64,000 nt of DNA, taken from positions 124,001-188,000 of the forward strand of contig NZ_JANUGV010000002.1 in NCBI RefSeq assembly GCF_024753215.1, written 5' to 3'. The notes beneath the pieces are model-generated. The model was given only the letters and a program-made list of their open reading frames with translations. It did not search any database and was not told where the DNA came from. Position 1 is the first letter of the stretch, and each line of letters opens with the position of its first letter. Shown piece after piece: positions 44,325 to 53,311 of this stretch. The position numbers and the translations under genes were made by a program. This DNA is from Massilia solisilvae. GTDB taxonomy: Bacteria; Pseudomonadota; Gammaproteobacteria; Burkholderiales; Burkholderiaceae_D.

Positions 44325-47225
44325 TCAGAACGTGTAGCGCGCCCCCAGCGTCAGCATGCGCCCGCGCGCACCTTCGAAGTCCAGCGGGTTGTACGACTGC
44401 GCGCCGTAGGTCAGCGGGTCCAGCGGCGGCAGTTTGTCGAACAGGTTCTGGATCGAGCCGAACACCTCCCATTTCGGCGCCGGCTTCCAGCGCGCCGTCA
44501 GGTCGAAGGTGGTGAACGAGGCGATCTCGCAGTCGCTCGGCGCCCCCGTGACGCCGTCGGCAAAGGTGCTGGCGCAGCCGGCCGGGTCACCCTGGAACAG
44601 CACGTTCTTGAAGTGGCTGCGGTAGTTGATCGTCATCGTCACGCGCCACTTGTCGCGCTCCCAGTTCAGGTGCACGTTGGCGCGGTTGCGCGGGGTGCCG
44701 GAGCAGTTGGTCACGTCGCAGTTGCCGTGCGTGCCGGCGAAATCGCGCCGCGTGCCGTCGCGTTCGGTGCGCTCCCAGCGGTACAGGTGGGTCAGCTTGC
44801 CGTCGATCGACACGTTGCCGTAGCCCTGCGGCAGGGCAAAGCCGTAGCGCGCATCCAGGTCGATGCCTTTGACCACCGACTGCGACGAGTTGATGAAGGT
44901 GCCTTCGACCACGCTGATCGCGCCCGGGTCGCCCGGCACCGTGGGGTCGGCGGTGCTCGGGTCGCGCAGCACCGAACCGGACGCGATCGCATCGGTCACC
45001 TGCACCTGGTTGATCTCGTCGCGCCGCTTGATGCGCCACAGGTCCACCGACACGCTGGTGCGCGGCAGCGGGTCCCAGATCGCGCCGATGTCCCAGCTGC
45101 TCGAGTGCTCCGGCGCCAGGTTCGGGTTGCCGCGCGTGATCAGCGCGACCGGCGCCGGGTTGCAGGCTGCCTCCACCCCGAGCGCGCAGCGCACCGGATC
45201 GTCGGCGGTGGCGAACGCGGCCAGCCCGCCGACGCCGTTTTCCGCCGGGCCCGGCGCGCGGAAGCCGCGCGCGTAGGTGCCGCGCACCGCCAATTCGCGC
45301 AGCGGCGTCCACTTGATGCCGGCCTTCGGGGTCCAGGAACTGCCCACGTCGGTGTAGCGGTCCCAGCGCATTGCCGCCGACAGCTCGACCTTGTACGGCA
45401 GCGGCGCCAGGCCCTCGGCATACAGCGCGGACACGTTGTGCGAGCCCTTGTATCCGGAGAAGCCCAGGCCGATGATGTTGCCGCGCTCGGTGCCGGTGAC
45501 CGGGTTCAGTTCGCTCATTTCATGGCGGAACTCGCCGCCTACCGCCGCGCCCAGCGCGCCCCACGGCAGGATGCCGGCGAAGTCGCGCGTGGCCTTGAAG
45601 TCGACCAGCGCCAACTCGGTGCTCGCGCGGCTGTGGATGGTGGGCGAGAGCGCCTGGTACACCGCCGGCGAGTTCAGGCCGGCGTTTTCGGCGATGCGCC
45701 AGAAGGTGCCCGGCGGCAGCGCCGCGTAGGCGGGGTTTCCCATTGCCGCGGCCACGTTCGCGGCCGTCGGGTTGAGCAGGGCAAAGGCCACGTCGCGCTG
45801 CAGGTAGCCGTTCAGGTGCTGCCACACGTTGTTGTGCGAGTACACGATCGCGCTGTCGTAATCCCATCCGTACAGCGTGCCCTTGAGCCCGGCCATGAAG
45901 CGGATGAAGTTCGAGTCGATGTTGGTCCGGCGCGGACCGACGTCGCCCGCCAGGTAGCGCAGCCGTGCGGGCGAGCCGAAGTAGGGATTGTCCGGATGGT
46001 TGGCGCCCAGCGCCACGCCGGCGTTGCTGACCGCGCCGGCAGGCGAGCCTTCGCTGGCCGACACCGTGGACGGCGTGGTCGAGGTATCGGTCGCGTTGGT
46101 GTAGTACAGCAGCTCCGTGAACGCCTGGTGCTTGGGATGGAACTGCCAGGTGCCGCGCCCGTACAGGCTGATGCTCTCCTGCACCGGCAGCACCTGCGAG
46201 TAGCGCAGCGGCGCGTCGATCAGGCAGCCGCCGCCCGGATCGTCCTGCGGGTGGTTGGTGAAGTTCGCGCAATTGGCGCCCGGGAAGAAGCGGGTGAAAC
46301 CGGTGGCCGTCGACAGGTTGCCGCGGTTGAAGTAGTCGAGCGTGGCCGGGTTGCGCACGTTGCCGTTGATGGCGCTGCCGGCGGCGTTGGGGCCGGTGAT
46401 GGCGCCGGTGCCCCCCAGCGCCTGCTGGGCCGAGAAATTCCAGCGGCGCAGGTCGATCCGGCATACCCAGTCGCGGTCGGTCCGGTCCTTGCACTGGATG
46501 TTGTCCAGCTTTTTATATTCCAGCGACAGCAGCCCGTTCCACTTGTTTTCGTCCAGGTCGCCAAAGCCCATCGTGTACGCGGCCGTGGTCTGCTCGCCGT
46601 CCCAGTAGTCGATGATGCCGTCCGAAGCGCGCACCGTGTGCCCGGTGAACGAGTTGCGCAGAATGACGTTGACCACGCCGGCGATCGCGTCCGAGCCGTA
46701 GGTGGAGGACGCACCCTCGAGCAGGATCTCGATGCGGTCCACCGCGTCGGCCGGGATGATGTTCAGGTCGGTGAACTGCTTCTGGCCGTCGTCGGACAGC
46801 CCGTACGGCGCCACGCGCCGCCCGTTGACCAGCACCAGGGTCGAGGCCACGCCCATGCCGCGCAGCGAAATGCCGGAGGCGCCCGGCGCGAAACCGTTGC
46901 CGAAGCTGCTAGGCACCGAGCCCTGGTTGTCCACCGCCAGGCTCTGCAGCAGCTCGGCCACCGTTGCCTTGCCGGATTTTTCGATGTCGTTGCGGTTCAC
47001 GGTCAGCACTTCCTGCGAGGTCTCGGCCTGGCTGCGCCGGATCAGCGAGCCGGTCACCTGGACCCGCTGGACCGGTTGCGCCTGCTCGGGCGCCGGCGCG
47101 GGCGCCGGCCGCGGCGCGGTTTCCTGTGCCAGGGCTTGCATGGGCAAGGCAAGCAGGGCGAGGCCGGCCACGCCGCCGCCCGCGAACAAGCGGCGCAGGG
47201 TTCGCGATAACAATGTTTCGTTCAT
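44325..47225 (-). CDS. TonB-dependent receptor (TBDT-6)
   Basis: 966 aa outer-membrane transporter. The signal peptide ends at MQALA|QE (residue 33), followed by a short Pro/Ala-rich spacer (APRPAPAPAPEQAQP). The plug starts VQRVQVTGSLIRRSQAETSQEV and includes ISLRGMGVASTLVLVNGRRV and DRIEILLEGASSTYGSDAIAGVVNVIL; the barrel ends LGARYTF. The ATG at 47225 has TGGAG eight bases upstream. A perfect LacI-type palindrome lies 213 bases upstream, hinting at sugar-responsive control. Its terminator may be the palindromic repeat pair just downstream. The cargo is unknown. Confidence 0.94.
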   Translation of the reverse strand: MNETLLSRTLRRLFAGGGVAGLALLALPMQALAQETAPRPAPAPAPEQAQPVQRVQVTGSLIRRSQAETSQEVLTVNRNDIEKSGKATVAELLQSLAVDNQGSVPSSFGNGFAPGASGISLRGMGVASTLVLVNGRRVAPYGLSDDGQKQFTDLNIIPADAVDRIEILLEGASSTYGSDAIAGVVNVILRNSFTGHTVRASDGIIDYWDGEQTTAAYTMGFGDLDENKWNGLLSLEYKKLDNIQCKDRTDRDWVCRIDLRRWNFSAQQALGGTGAITGPNAAGSAINGNVRNPATLDYFNRGNLSTATGFTRFFPGANCANFTNHPQDDPGGGCLIDAPLRYSQVLPVQESISLYGRGTWQFHPKHQAFTELLYYTNATDTSTTPSTVSASEGSPAGAVSNAGVALGANHPDNPYFGSPARLRYLAGDVGPRRTNIDSNFIRFMAGLKGTLYGWDYDSAIVYSHNNVWQHLNGYLQRDVAFALLNPTAANVAAAMGNPAYAALPPGTFWRIAENAGLNSPAVYQALSPTIHSRASTELALVDFKATRDFAGILPWGALGAAVGGEFRHEMSELNPVTGTERGNIIGLGFSGYKGSHNVSALYAEGLAPLPYKVELSAAMRWDRYTDVGSSWTPKAGIKWTPLRELAVRGTYARGFRAPGPAENGVGGLAAFATADDPVRCALGVEAACNPAPVALITRGNPNLAPEHSSSWDIGAIWDPLPRTSVSVDLWRIKRRDEINQVQVTDAIASGSVLRDPSTADPTVPGDPGAISVVEGTFINSSQSVVKGIDLDARYGFALPQGYGNVSIDGKLTHLYRWERTERDGTRRDFAGTHGNCDVTNCSGTPRNRANVHLNWERDKWRVTMTINYRSHFKNVLFQGDPAGCASTFADGVTGAPSDCEIASFTTFDLTARWKPAPKWEVFGSIQNLFDKLPPLDPLTYGAQSYNPLDFEGARGRMLTLGARYTF

Positions 47226-47593
47226 GTCCAGACTCCAAATGTGGGGTGTCGGATCCCTGTCCGGCTCGCCATCCGCGCGCCAGCCGGTGGTGTCATGCGT
47301 GCGCGCCGCGACCCTGTCCAGCACAAGGACAGGGCGCAGTCCGGTCGGGGGCTTGCTGCGACTTTTGCATCGGGGTCAATGAGCAGTCTGATATCTCTCA
47401 AGCGTGCCCGGGTGGACGGGCTGCGTTGTGGGCTTGTCGCAACCGGTTGCGGAACGCCACAGCCCGCATTGGCAACGGGGCGCGCCGATGTCGTGGAATC
47501 GCGTCGCGCACCCGGCGCAATGTTGTTGACAGGTATGGTCAATTTTGCAACACTCATCCGACCCCGGCCCCGTGCCCTTACGAGGAGAATGCA
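47226..47593. promoter_or_regulatory. Divergent control region between TBDT-6 and the A2M gene
   Basis: 368 bases without a gene. The outstanding element is the palindrome at 47438-47451. The A2M side ends with a strong ribosome site GAGGAGAA. I could not place convincing -35/-10 pairs. Confidence 0.5.
47438..47451. promoter_or_regulatory. LacI-family operator-like palindrome
   Basis: CGCAACCGGTTGCG is a perfect 14-base palindrome of the form bound by LacI/GalR-family repressors (central CCGG with CGCAA/TTGCG half-sites). It lies 213 bases before TBDT-6 and 143 bases before the A2M gene; no lacI-family gene is in the window. Confidence 0.55.
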
Positions 47594-50500
47594 ATGCGTA
47601 GGCTGCTGCAAGCGTTATGCCTGATGTTCCTGTGCCGGGCCGCCTTGGCCGAGCCCGCGGTGGCGTCGTTTGCCCCGCAGGGCCAGGTCAAGCAGGTGCG
47701 CCAGGTGACGGCCCGCTTCACCAGCCAGATGGTGCCGTTCGGTGCGCTGGGCGCGCCCGATCCGTTCGTGGCCGACTGCCCGCAACCGGGGCACGGGCGC
47801 TGGATCGATGGCAGCACCTGGAGCTACGACTTCGAGAGCGACCTGCCGGGCGCGGTGGCATGCCGCTTTCGGCTGCGCGACGGCCTGCGCGACCTTGCGG
47901 GCCAGCCCCTTGGCGGCGAGCAGGTCTTTTCGCTGAACACCGGCGGGCCGGCCATCGTGCAAAGCCTGCCGCGCGAAGGCGCCTTCGGCATTGACGAGCG
48001 CCAGGTGTTCATCCTTGCGCTGGATGCGCAGCCGGCGCCGGAAAGCGTCGAGCAGCATGCCTGGTGCCGCGCCGACGGGATCAACGAACGGATCGGGGTA
48101 CGCCTCGTGGGCGGCGAAGAACGCGAGCGTTTCCTCGCGCTGCGGCGCGACTTCGTGGACCGCTACCTGACCATCTATTTCAAGGCCAGGGGCGTGGTGT
48201 GGCGCGCGCGCACGCCCTTGCGTTCACATCGGGCCGAGCAGTTGCCGGTGGTGGTATTGCAATGCCAGCGGGCGCTGCCGGCGGACAAGGAAGTGGCGCT
48301 GGTCTGGGGCCCGGGCATCCGCGCCGGCAACGGGATCGCCACGGACGTCGAGCAAAAGCTGGCGTTTCGCACGCGATCGGATTTCAGCGCCAGGATGAGC
48401 TGCGAACGGGTGCGCGCCAAGGGCGGCTGCATTCCCTTCCTGCCGGTGCGGCTGGCGTTCTCGGCGCCGGTGCGCGCGTCCGACGCGGCCGCCGCCTACC
48501 TGCTGGGGCCGGACGGCAAACGCTACCGTGCCCGCATCGGAACCGACGAAGCCAAGGCGCAATTCGTGAGCGCAGTCGATTTTCCCGGCCCGTTTCCGGC
48601 CGGCGCCAACCTGTCGCTGCACCTGCCCGCCGGCCTGAAGGACGACGCCGGCCGCGCCCTGGTCAACCAGGCGCGCTTTCCGATGCCGGTGCGGATCGAC
48701 GAGCAGCCGCCGCTGGTCAAGTTCGCCGCGCCGTTCGGCATTGTCGAAGCGCGTGGCGACCGCATGCTGCCGGTTACCGTGCGCAACGTCGAACCGGCGC
48801 TCGCCGGGCGGCTGCAGGGCAGCGGCGCCAGCGTGCGCATGGGCGCGGGGCAGGAAAACGAGGTCATCGGCTGGCTGAAGAAACTCGCGGGCGGGCGCAG
48901 CGACGACTGGAGCTTCGGCTTTCAGTACGCCGACGAACTGGAGCGCCCGCTGCTGGCGGACGAGTCCGGGGCGCGCAAATTCACACTGCCCAAGCCCAAT
49001 GGCCGCCGTGCGTTCGAGGTGATCGGCATTCCGCTGCGCCGGCCCGGCTTCTACGTGGTCGAGCTGGCCAGCCCGCGGTTGGGCGCGGCCCTCAACGCCC
49101 ACGGCAAGGCCGCCTATGTGCACAGCGCCGCGCTGGTGACCAACCTGGCCGCCCACTTCAAGCACGGCGCGCAGTCGTCCCTGGTGTGGGTGACCTCGCT
49201 CGACAAGGGACTGCCGGTGATGGGCGCGCAGGTCGAGGTGCGCGATTGCGCGGCCAAACTGCTGTGGAGCGGAACCAGCGACGCGCAGGGCCTGGCGCGC
49301 ATCGGTGCCGAGCTGCCGGAGTCGGCCTGCAAGGGCAACCGCGCGTATTTCGTCAGCGCGCGCAAGGGCGACGATTTCACCTTCACGCTGTCGGACTGGA
49401 ACCGCGGGATCGAAACCTGGCGCTTCCACCTGCCCGAGGGCGACCTGCTGGACGACTCGCGCAGCATTGCCACCGTGTTCGACCGCTCGCTGCTGCGTGC
49501 CGGCGAAACGGTGCACATGAAGCACTTCCTGCGCCGCCGCACCGGCGAAGGCTTTGCGCTGGTCGGGGCCGGCGACGCGCCGCCGCGCCCGCGCACCGAC
49601 TGGCGCACCGGCCAGCAGATCGCCGAGCCGAGCGCGCTGCCGCGCCAGGTGATGCTGGTGCACCAGGGCAGCGACGCCAAGGTGACGCTGCCCATCGCGT
49701 GGGACGCAAACGGCAATGCAGAGGGCCAGTGGAAGATTCCGGCCGAGGCCAGACTGGGCGTGTACGAGGTGATGATCGCGGGCCAGCCATCGGGCAGCTT
49801 CCGCGTGGAGCAGTTCCGCGTGCCGACCATGCGCGCCGTGCTGGAAGGACCGAAGGAGCCGGCGGTGGCGGCGGAGCGGGTCGAGCTGAACGTGCAGGTC
49901 AGCTACCTGGCCGGCGGCCCGGCCAGCGGCGCGCCCGCCACGCTGCGCACCGTGGTGGAGGACCGCAACGTGAGTTTCGATGACTACGAAGACTTCCGGT
50001 TTGCCGCCGGTGACGTCAAGGAGGGCATGGTCAAGCAGGGCGCTTCCTTCGACGATGACGAAGGCCAGTGGAGCGGCGAGGAACAGGAAGGGGCGGCCAG
50101 GGGCGCCGCGCAAACGCGGCAGTTGGTGCTCGATCGCGCGGGTGGCGCGCGTGTCGTGGTGGACCGGCTCGCGCGCGGCGACGAGCCCAAGGCGCTGCTG
50201 GCCGAATTGTCCTACCAGGACGCCAACGGCGTGACCCAGACGGTGTCCACCCGCGTGCCGTTGTGGCCGTCGCGTTATGTGGTGGGCATCAAGCCGGATG
50301 GCTGGATGCTCTCGCGCGACGCGCTGCGCTTCCAGGTGGCCGTGCTCGACGTGGCAGGACGCCCGGTGCCGGGCGCGCAGGTCGCCGTCGACTTTTTCAA
50401 GCGCGCCACCTATTCGCATCGGCGCCGCCTGGTGGGCGGCTTCTACGCCTACGAAAATGCGGCCGAGATCAAGCGCCTCGGTCCGGCCTGCGAAGGCGCC

Positions 50501-53311
50501 ACCGACAGCCATGGCCTCTTGCTGTGCCAGGTCAAGGCGCCGGACGAGGGCAACCTGATCCTGCGCGCACGCACCCAGGACGAGGCCGGGCGCGCCAGCG
50601 TCACCTCGCACGACGTGTGGGTGGCCGGGCGCGAGAACACGTGGTTCCAGGTCACCGACAACGACCGCATCGACCTGCTGCCCGAGAAGAACCGCTACGA
50701 ACCCGGGGCCGAGGCGCGCTTCCAGGTGCGCAGCCCGTTCCGCGAAGCCACCGCGCTGGTGACGGTGGAGCGCGAGGGCATCCTCGACACCTATGTACGG
50801 CATGTGTCCGGGCGTGACCCGGTGGTCGCCATTCCCATCAAGGGAAGTTATGCGCCCAACGTGTTCGTGTCGGTCATGCTGGTGCGCGGGCGTGTGGCCA
50901 GCGTGCCGCCCACGGCGCTGGTCGATCTGGGCAAGCCCGCGTACAAGCTCGGCATCGCGCCCGTGCGGGTGGGCTGGGCCGCGCACGAACTGACGGTGCG
51001 TGTCGATGCCGACAAGCCGGTGTACAAGGTGCGCGAGCGCGCCAGCGTGCGGGTCAAGGTGGCGCGGGCCGATGGCGGCGCGCTGCCCGCCAGCGCCGAG
51101 GTGGCGCTGGCGGCAGTGGACGAGGGCCTGCTCGAGCTCATGCCCAACGACAGCTGGAACCTGCTCGAGACGATGATGGCCCAGCGCGGCCTGCAGGTGC
51201 GCACCGCGACCGCGCAGATGCAGGTGGTCGGCAAGCGCCACTTCGGCCGCAAGGCCGTCGCCCACGGCGGCGGCGGCGGGCGCGGCCAGACGCGCGAGCT
51301 GTTCGAGACACTGCTGCTGTGGCGCGGCAAGGTGGCGCTGGACGCCGAGGGCAGCGCGCACGTCGAGGTCCCGCTCAACGATTCGCTGACCAGTTTCCGG
51401 ATCGTGGCCATCGCCAGCGCCGGCGCCGGCCTGTTCGGCACCGGGCACACCGTGGTGCGCAGCACGCAGGACCTGATGCTGCTGTCGGGGCTGCCCAACC
51501 TGGTGCGTGAAGGCGACCGCCTGCGCGCCGGTTTCACCGTACGTAACACCTCCGCCACGCCGATGAGCGTGCGGTTGCAGGCGAAGGTGGCGGCCGACCG
51601 CGCGAGCGCGCAAGCGCTGCCGCCACAGGAGGTGCAGCTCGCGCCCGGCCAGGCGCAGGAGATCGGCTGGGACTACGCGGTGCCGCAGGCCGCCGCGCTG
51701 CAGTGGGAGGTTCAGGCCAGTGCGCCCGGCGCACAAGACAGGCTGCGCATCGCCCAGACCGTACAGGCCGCGGTGCCGGTGCGCACGCTGCAGGCCACGC
51801 TGGTGCGGCTGGACGGCGCGGCCACGATCAAGGTGGCGCGGCCGGCCGGCGCATTGCCCGGACATGGCGGCGTGCAGACCACCTTCAGCCCCAGGCTGGC
51901 TGGCGCCATGCCCGGGGTGCGCGACTTCATGGCGGCCTATCCGTACAGCTGCCTGGAGCAGCGCGCCTCGCAGGCGGTGGCGCTGCGCGACGCGGCACGC
52001 TGGAAGGAAGTGGTGGCCTCGCTGCCGGCGCTGCTCGACGCGGACGGCCTGGCCAAGTACTTCGCGCCGATGGAATACGGCAGCGACACCCTGACCGCCT
52101 ACCTGCTGGCGCTGTCCGACGAAGCGGGTTACGCGATTCCCGCGGAGGTCGCGCAGCGCATGCAGGAAGGGCTGCGCGGCTTCGTGCAGGGGCGGGTGGT
52201 GCGCGGCAGCGGGCTGGCCACCGGCGAGCTCGCGGTGCGCAAGCTGGCCGCGCTGGAAGCCTTGTCCAGGAGCGGCGGCGTGCGGCCCGACATGCTCGAA
52301 TCGTTCAATGTGCAGCCCAACCTGTGGCCGACCTCGGCGGTGATTGACTGGTACCTGGTCCTGCGCCGCAGCGGCGGCATCGCCGAGCGCGACAAACTGA
52401 TGGCGCAGGCCGAGAACATCCTGCGCGCGCGCCTGAACCTGCAGGGCACCACGATGGGCTTTTCGACCGAGCGCAACGACGACTGGTGGTGGCTGATGGC
52501 TTCCGCCGACGGCAACGCCAACCGCCTGCTGCTGGCGATGCTGGACAATCCGCGCTGGCAAGCCGACATGGGACGGCTGGCGCGCGGCACGCTGGGGCGC
52601 CAGCGCCGCGGCCACTGGCAGACCACGCTGGCCAACGCCTGGGGTGTGCTGGCGATGGAGAAGTTCTCGAACCGGTTCGAGGCCGAGCCGGTTACTGGCG
52701 CCAGCAGCGCCACCCTGGCCGGCGGCTGGTCCAGCCCCGCCAAATGGCGCGGCGCGGTGCCGGCGCGCGTGCTGCAGGCCTGGCCCGAGCGCGACGGCGA
52801 GCTGACCCTGCGCCACGACGGCAAAGGCAAGCCGTGGGCGACGGTGCAAAGCCTGGCGGCGGTGCCGCTGGCCGCGCCGCTGTCTACTGGCTACCGCATT
52901 GCGCGCACCATCACGCCGGTGGAACAGCAGGCCAAGGGCGCGTGGAAGCGCGGCGACGTCTACCGCGTGCACCTGGACATCGAGGCGCAGTCGGACATGA
53001 CCTGGGTGGTGGTGGACGACCCGGTGCCCGCGAGCGCGACCATCCTCGGCTCGGGACTGGCGCGCGACTCGCAGATCGCGGCGTCCGGCGAGCGCCAGCG
53101 CGGCTGGGTGTGGCCGGCCTTCGTGGAGCGCCGCGCGGACGCCTACCGCGCCTATTTCGAGTTCGTCCCCAAGGGCAAATGGAGCGTCGAGTACACCGTC
53201 AGGCTCAATAACGAAGGGCGCTTCAACCTGCCGCCCACGCGGGTCGAGGCCATGTACAGTCCCGAGATGTTCGGCGAGCTGCCCAACGCGGCGGTGACGG
53301 TCGGCCGCTGA
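47594..53311 (+). CDS. Bacterial alpha-2-macroglobulin with thioester
   Basis: 1905 aa periplasmic protease trap of the YfhM/ECAM group. It is thought to protect the cell envelope from host or competitor proteases by covalent capture. A signal peptide (MRRLLQALCLMFLCRAALA, cleavage before EP) is followed by the MG beta-sandwich domains. The block AAVDEGLLEL precedes the macroglobulin centre, then comes the thioester motif CLEQ at 1453-1456 in YSCLEQRASQAVAL, and the C-terminal domains (VVVDDPVPASATILGSGL). The thioester is intact, so it should be the trapping type. E. coli ECAM is a lipoprotein; here the Cys residues in the signal region do not form a clear lipobox. The ATG at 47594 follows GAGGAG. 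Its stop overlaps the pbpC start by one base. Confidence 0.94.
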   Translation: MRRLLQALCLMFLCRAALAEPAVASFAPQGQVKQVRQVTARFTSQMVPFGALGAPDPFVADCPQPGHGRWIDGSTWSYDFESDLPGAVACRFRLRDGLRDLAGQPLGGEQVFSLNTGGPAIVQSLPREGAFGIDERQVFILALDAQPAPESVEQHAWCRADGINERIGVRLVGGEERERFLALRRDFVDRYLTIYFKARGVVWRARTPLRSHRAEQLPVVVLQCQRALPADKEVALVWGPGIRAGNGIATDVEQKLAFRTRSDFSARMSCERVRAKGGCIPFLPVRLAFSAPVRASDAAAAYLLGPDGKRYRARIGTDEAKAQFVSAVDFPGPFPAGANLSLHLPAGLKDDAGRALVNQARFPMPVRIDEQPPLVKFAAPFGIVEARGDRMLPVTVRNVEPALAGRLQGSGASVRMGAGQENEVIGWLKKLAGGRSDDWSFGFQYADELERPLLADESGARKFTLPKPNGRRAFEVIGIPLRRPGFYVVELASPRLGAALNAHGKAAYVHSAALVTNLAAHFKHGAQSSLVWVTSLDKGLPVMGAQVEVRDCAAKLLWSGTSDAQGLARIGAELPESACKGNRAYFVSARKGDDFTFTLSDWNRGIETWRFHLPEGDLLDDSRSIATVFDRSLLRAGETVHMKHFLRRRTGEGFALVGAGDAPPRPRTDWRTGQQIAEPSALPRQVMLVHQGSDAKVTLPIAWDANGNAEGQWKIPAEARLGVYEVMIAGQPSGSFRVEQFRVPTMRAVLEGPKEPAVAAERVELNVQVSYLAGGPASGAPATLRTVVEDRNVSFDDYEDFRFAAGDVKEGMVKQGASFDDDEGQWSGEEQEGAARGAAQTRQLVLDRAGGARVVVDRLARGDEPKALLAELSYQDANGVTQTVSTRVPLWPSRYVVGIKPDGWMLSRDALRFQVAVLDVAGRPVPGAQVAVDFFKRATYSHRRRLVGGFYAYENAAEIKRLGPACEGATDSHGLLLCQVKAPDEGNLILRARTQDEAGRASVTSHDVWVAGRENTWFQVTDNDRIDLLPEKNRYEPGAEARFQVRSPFREATALVTVEREGILDTYVRHVSGRDPVVAIPIKGSYAPNVFVSVMLVRGRVASVPPTALVDLGKPAYKLGIAPVRVGWAAHELTVRVDADKPVYKVRERASVRVKVARADGGALPASAEVALAAVDEGLLELMPNDSWNLLETMMAQRGLQVRTATAQMQVVGKRHFGRKAVAHGGGGGRGQTRELFETLLLWRGKVALDAEGSAHVEVPLNDSLTSFRIVAIASAGAGLFGTGHTVVRSTQDLMLLSGLPNLVREGDRLRAGFTVRNTSATPMSVRLQAKVAADRASAQALPPQEVQLAPGQAQEIGWDYAVPQAAALQWEVQASAPGAQDRLRIAQTVQAAVPVRTLQATLVRLDGAATIKVARPAGALPGHGGVQTTFSPRLAGAMPGVRDFMAAYPYSCLEQRASQAVALRDAARWKEVVASLPALLDADGLAKYFAPMEYGSDTLTAYLLALSDEAGYAIPAEVAQRMQEGLRGFVQGRVVRGSGLATGELAVRKLAALEALSRSGGVRPDMLESFNVQPNLWPTSAVIDWYLVLRRSGGIAERDKLMAQAENILRARLNLQGTTMGFSTERNDDWWWLMASADGNANRLLLAMLDNPRWQADMGRLARGTLGRQRRGHWQTTLANAWGVLAMEKFSNRFEAEPVTGASSATLAGGWSSPAKWRGAVPARVLQAWPERDGELTLRHDGKGKPWATVQSLAAVPLAAPLSTGYRIARTITPVEQQAKGAWKRGDVYRVHLDIEAQSDMTWVVVDDPVPASATILGSGLARDSQIAASGERQRGWVWPAFVERRADAYRAYFEFVPKGKWSVEYTVRLNNEGRFNLPPTRVEAMYSPEMFGELPNAAVTVGR

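Noticed and set aside
48224..52972. A 1582-aa open frame antisense to the alpha-2-macroglobulin gene
   Set aside because: Long antisense frames are expected where third codon positions are almost always G or C. The translation is rich in Arg/Ala/His/Val/Gly without any recognisable domain, and the plus strand encodes a complete known protein.
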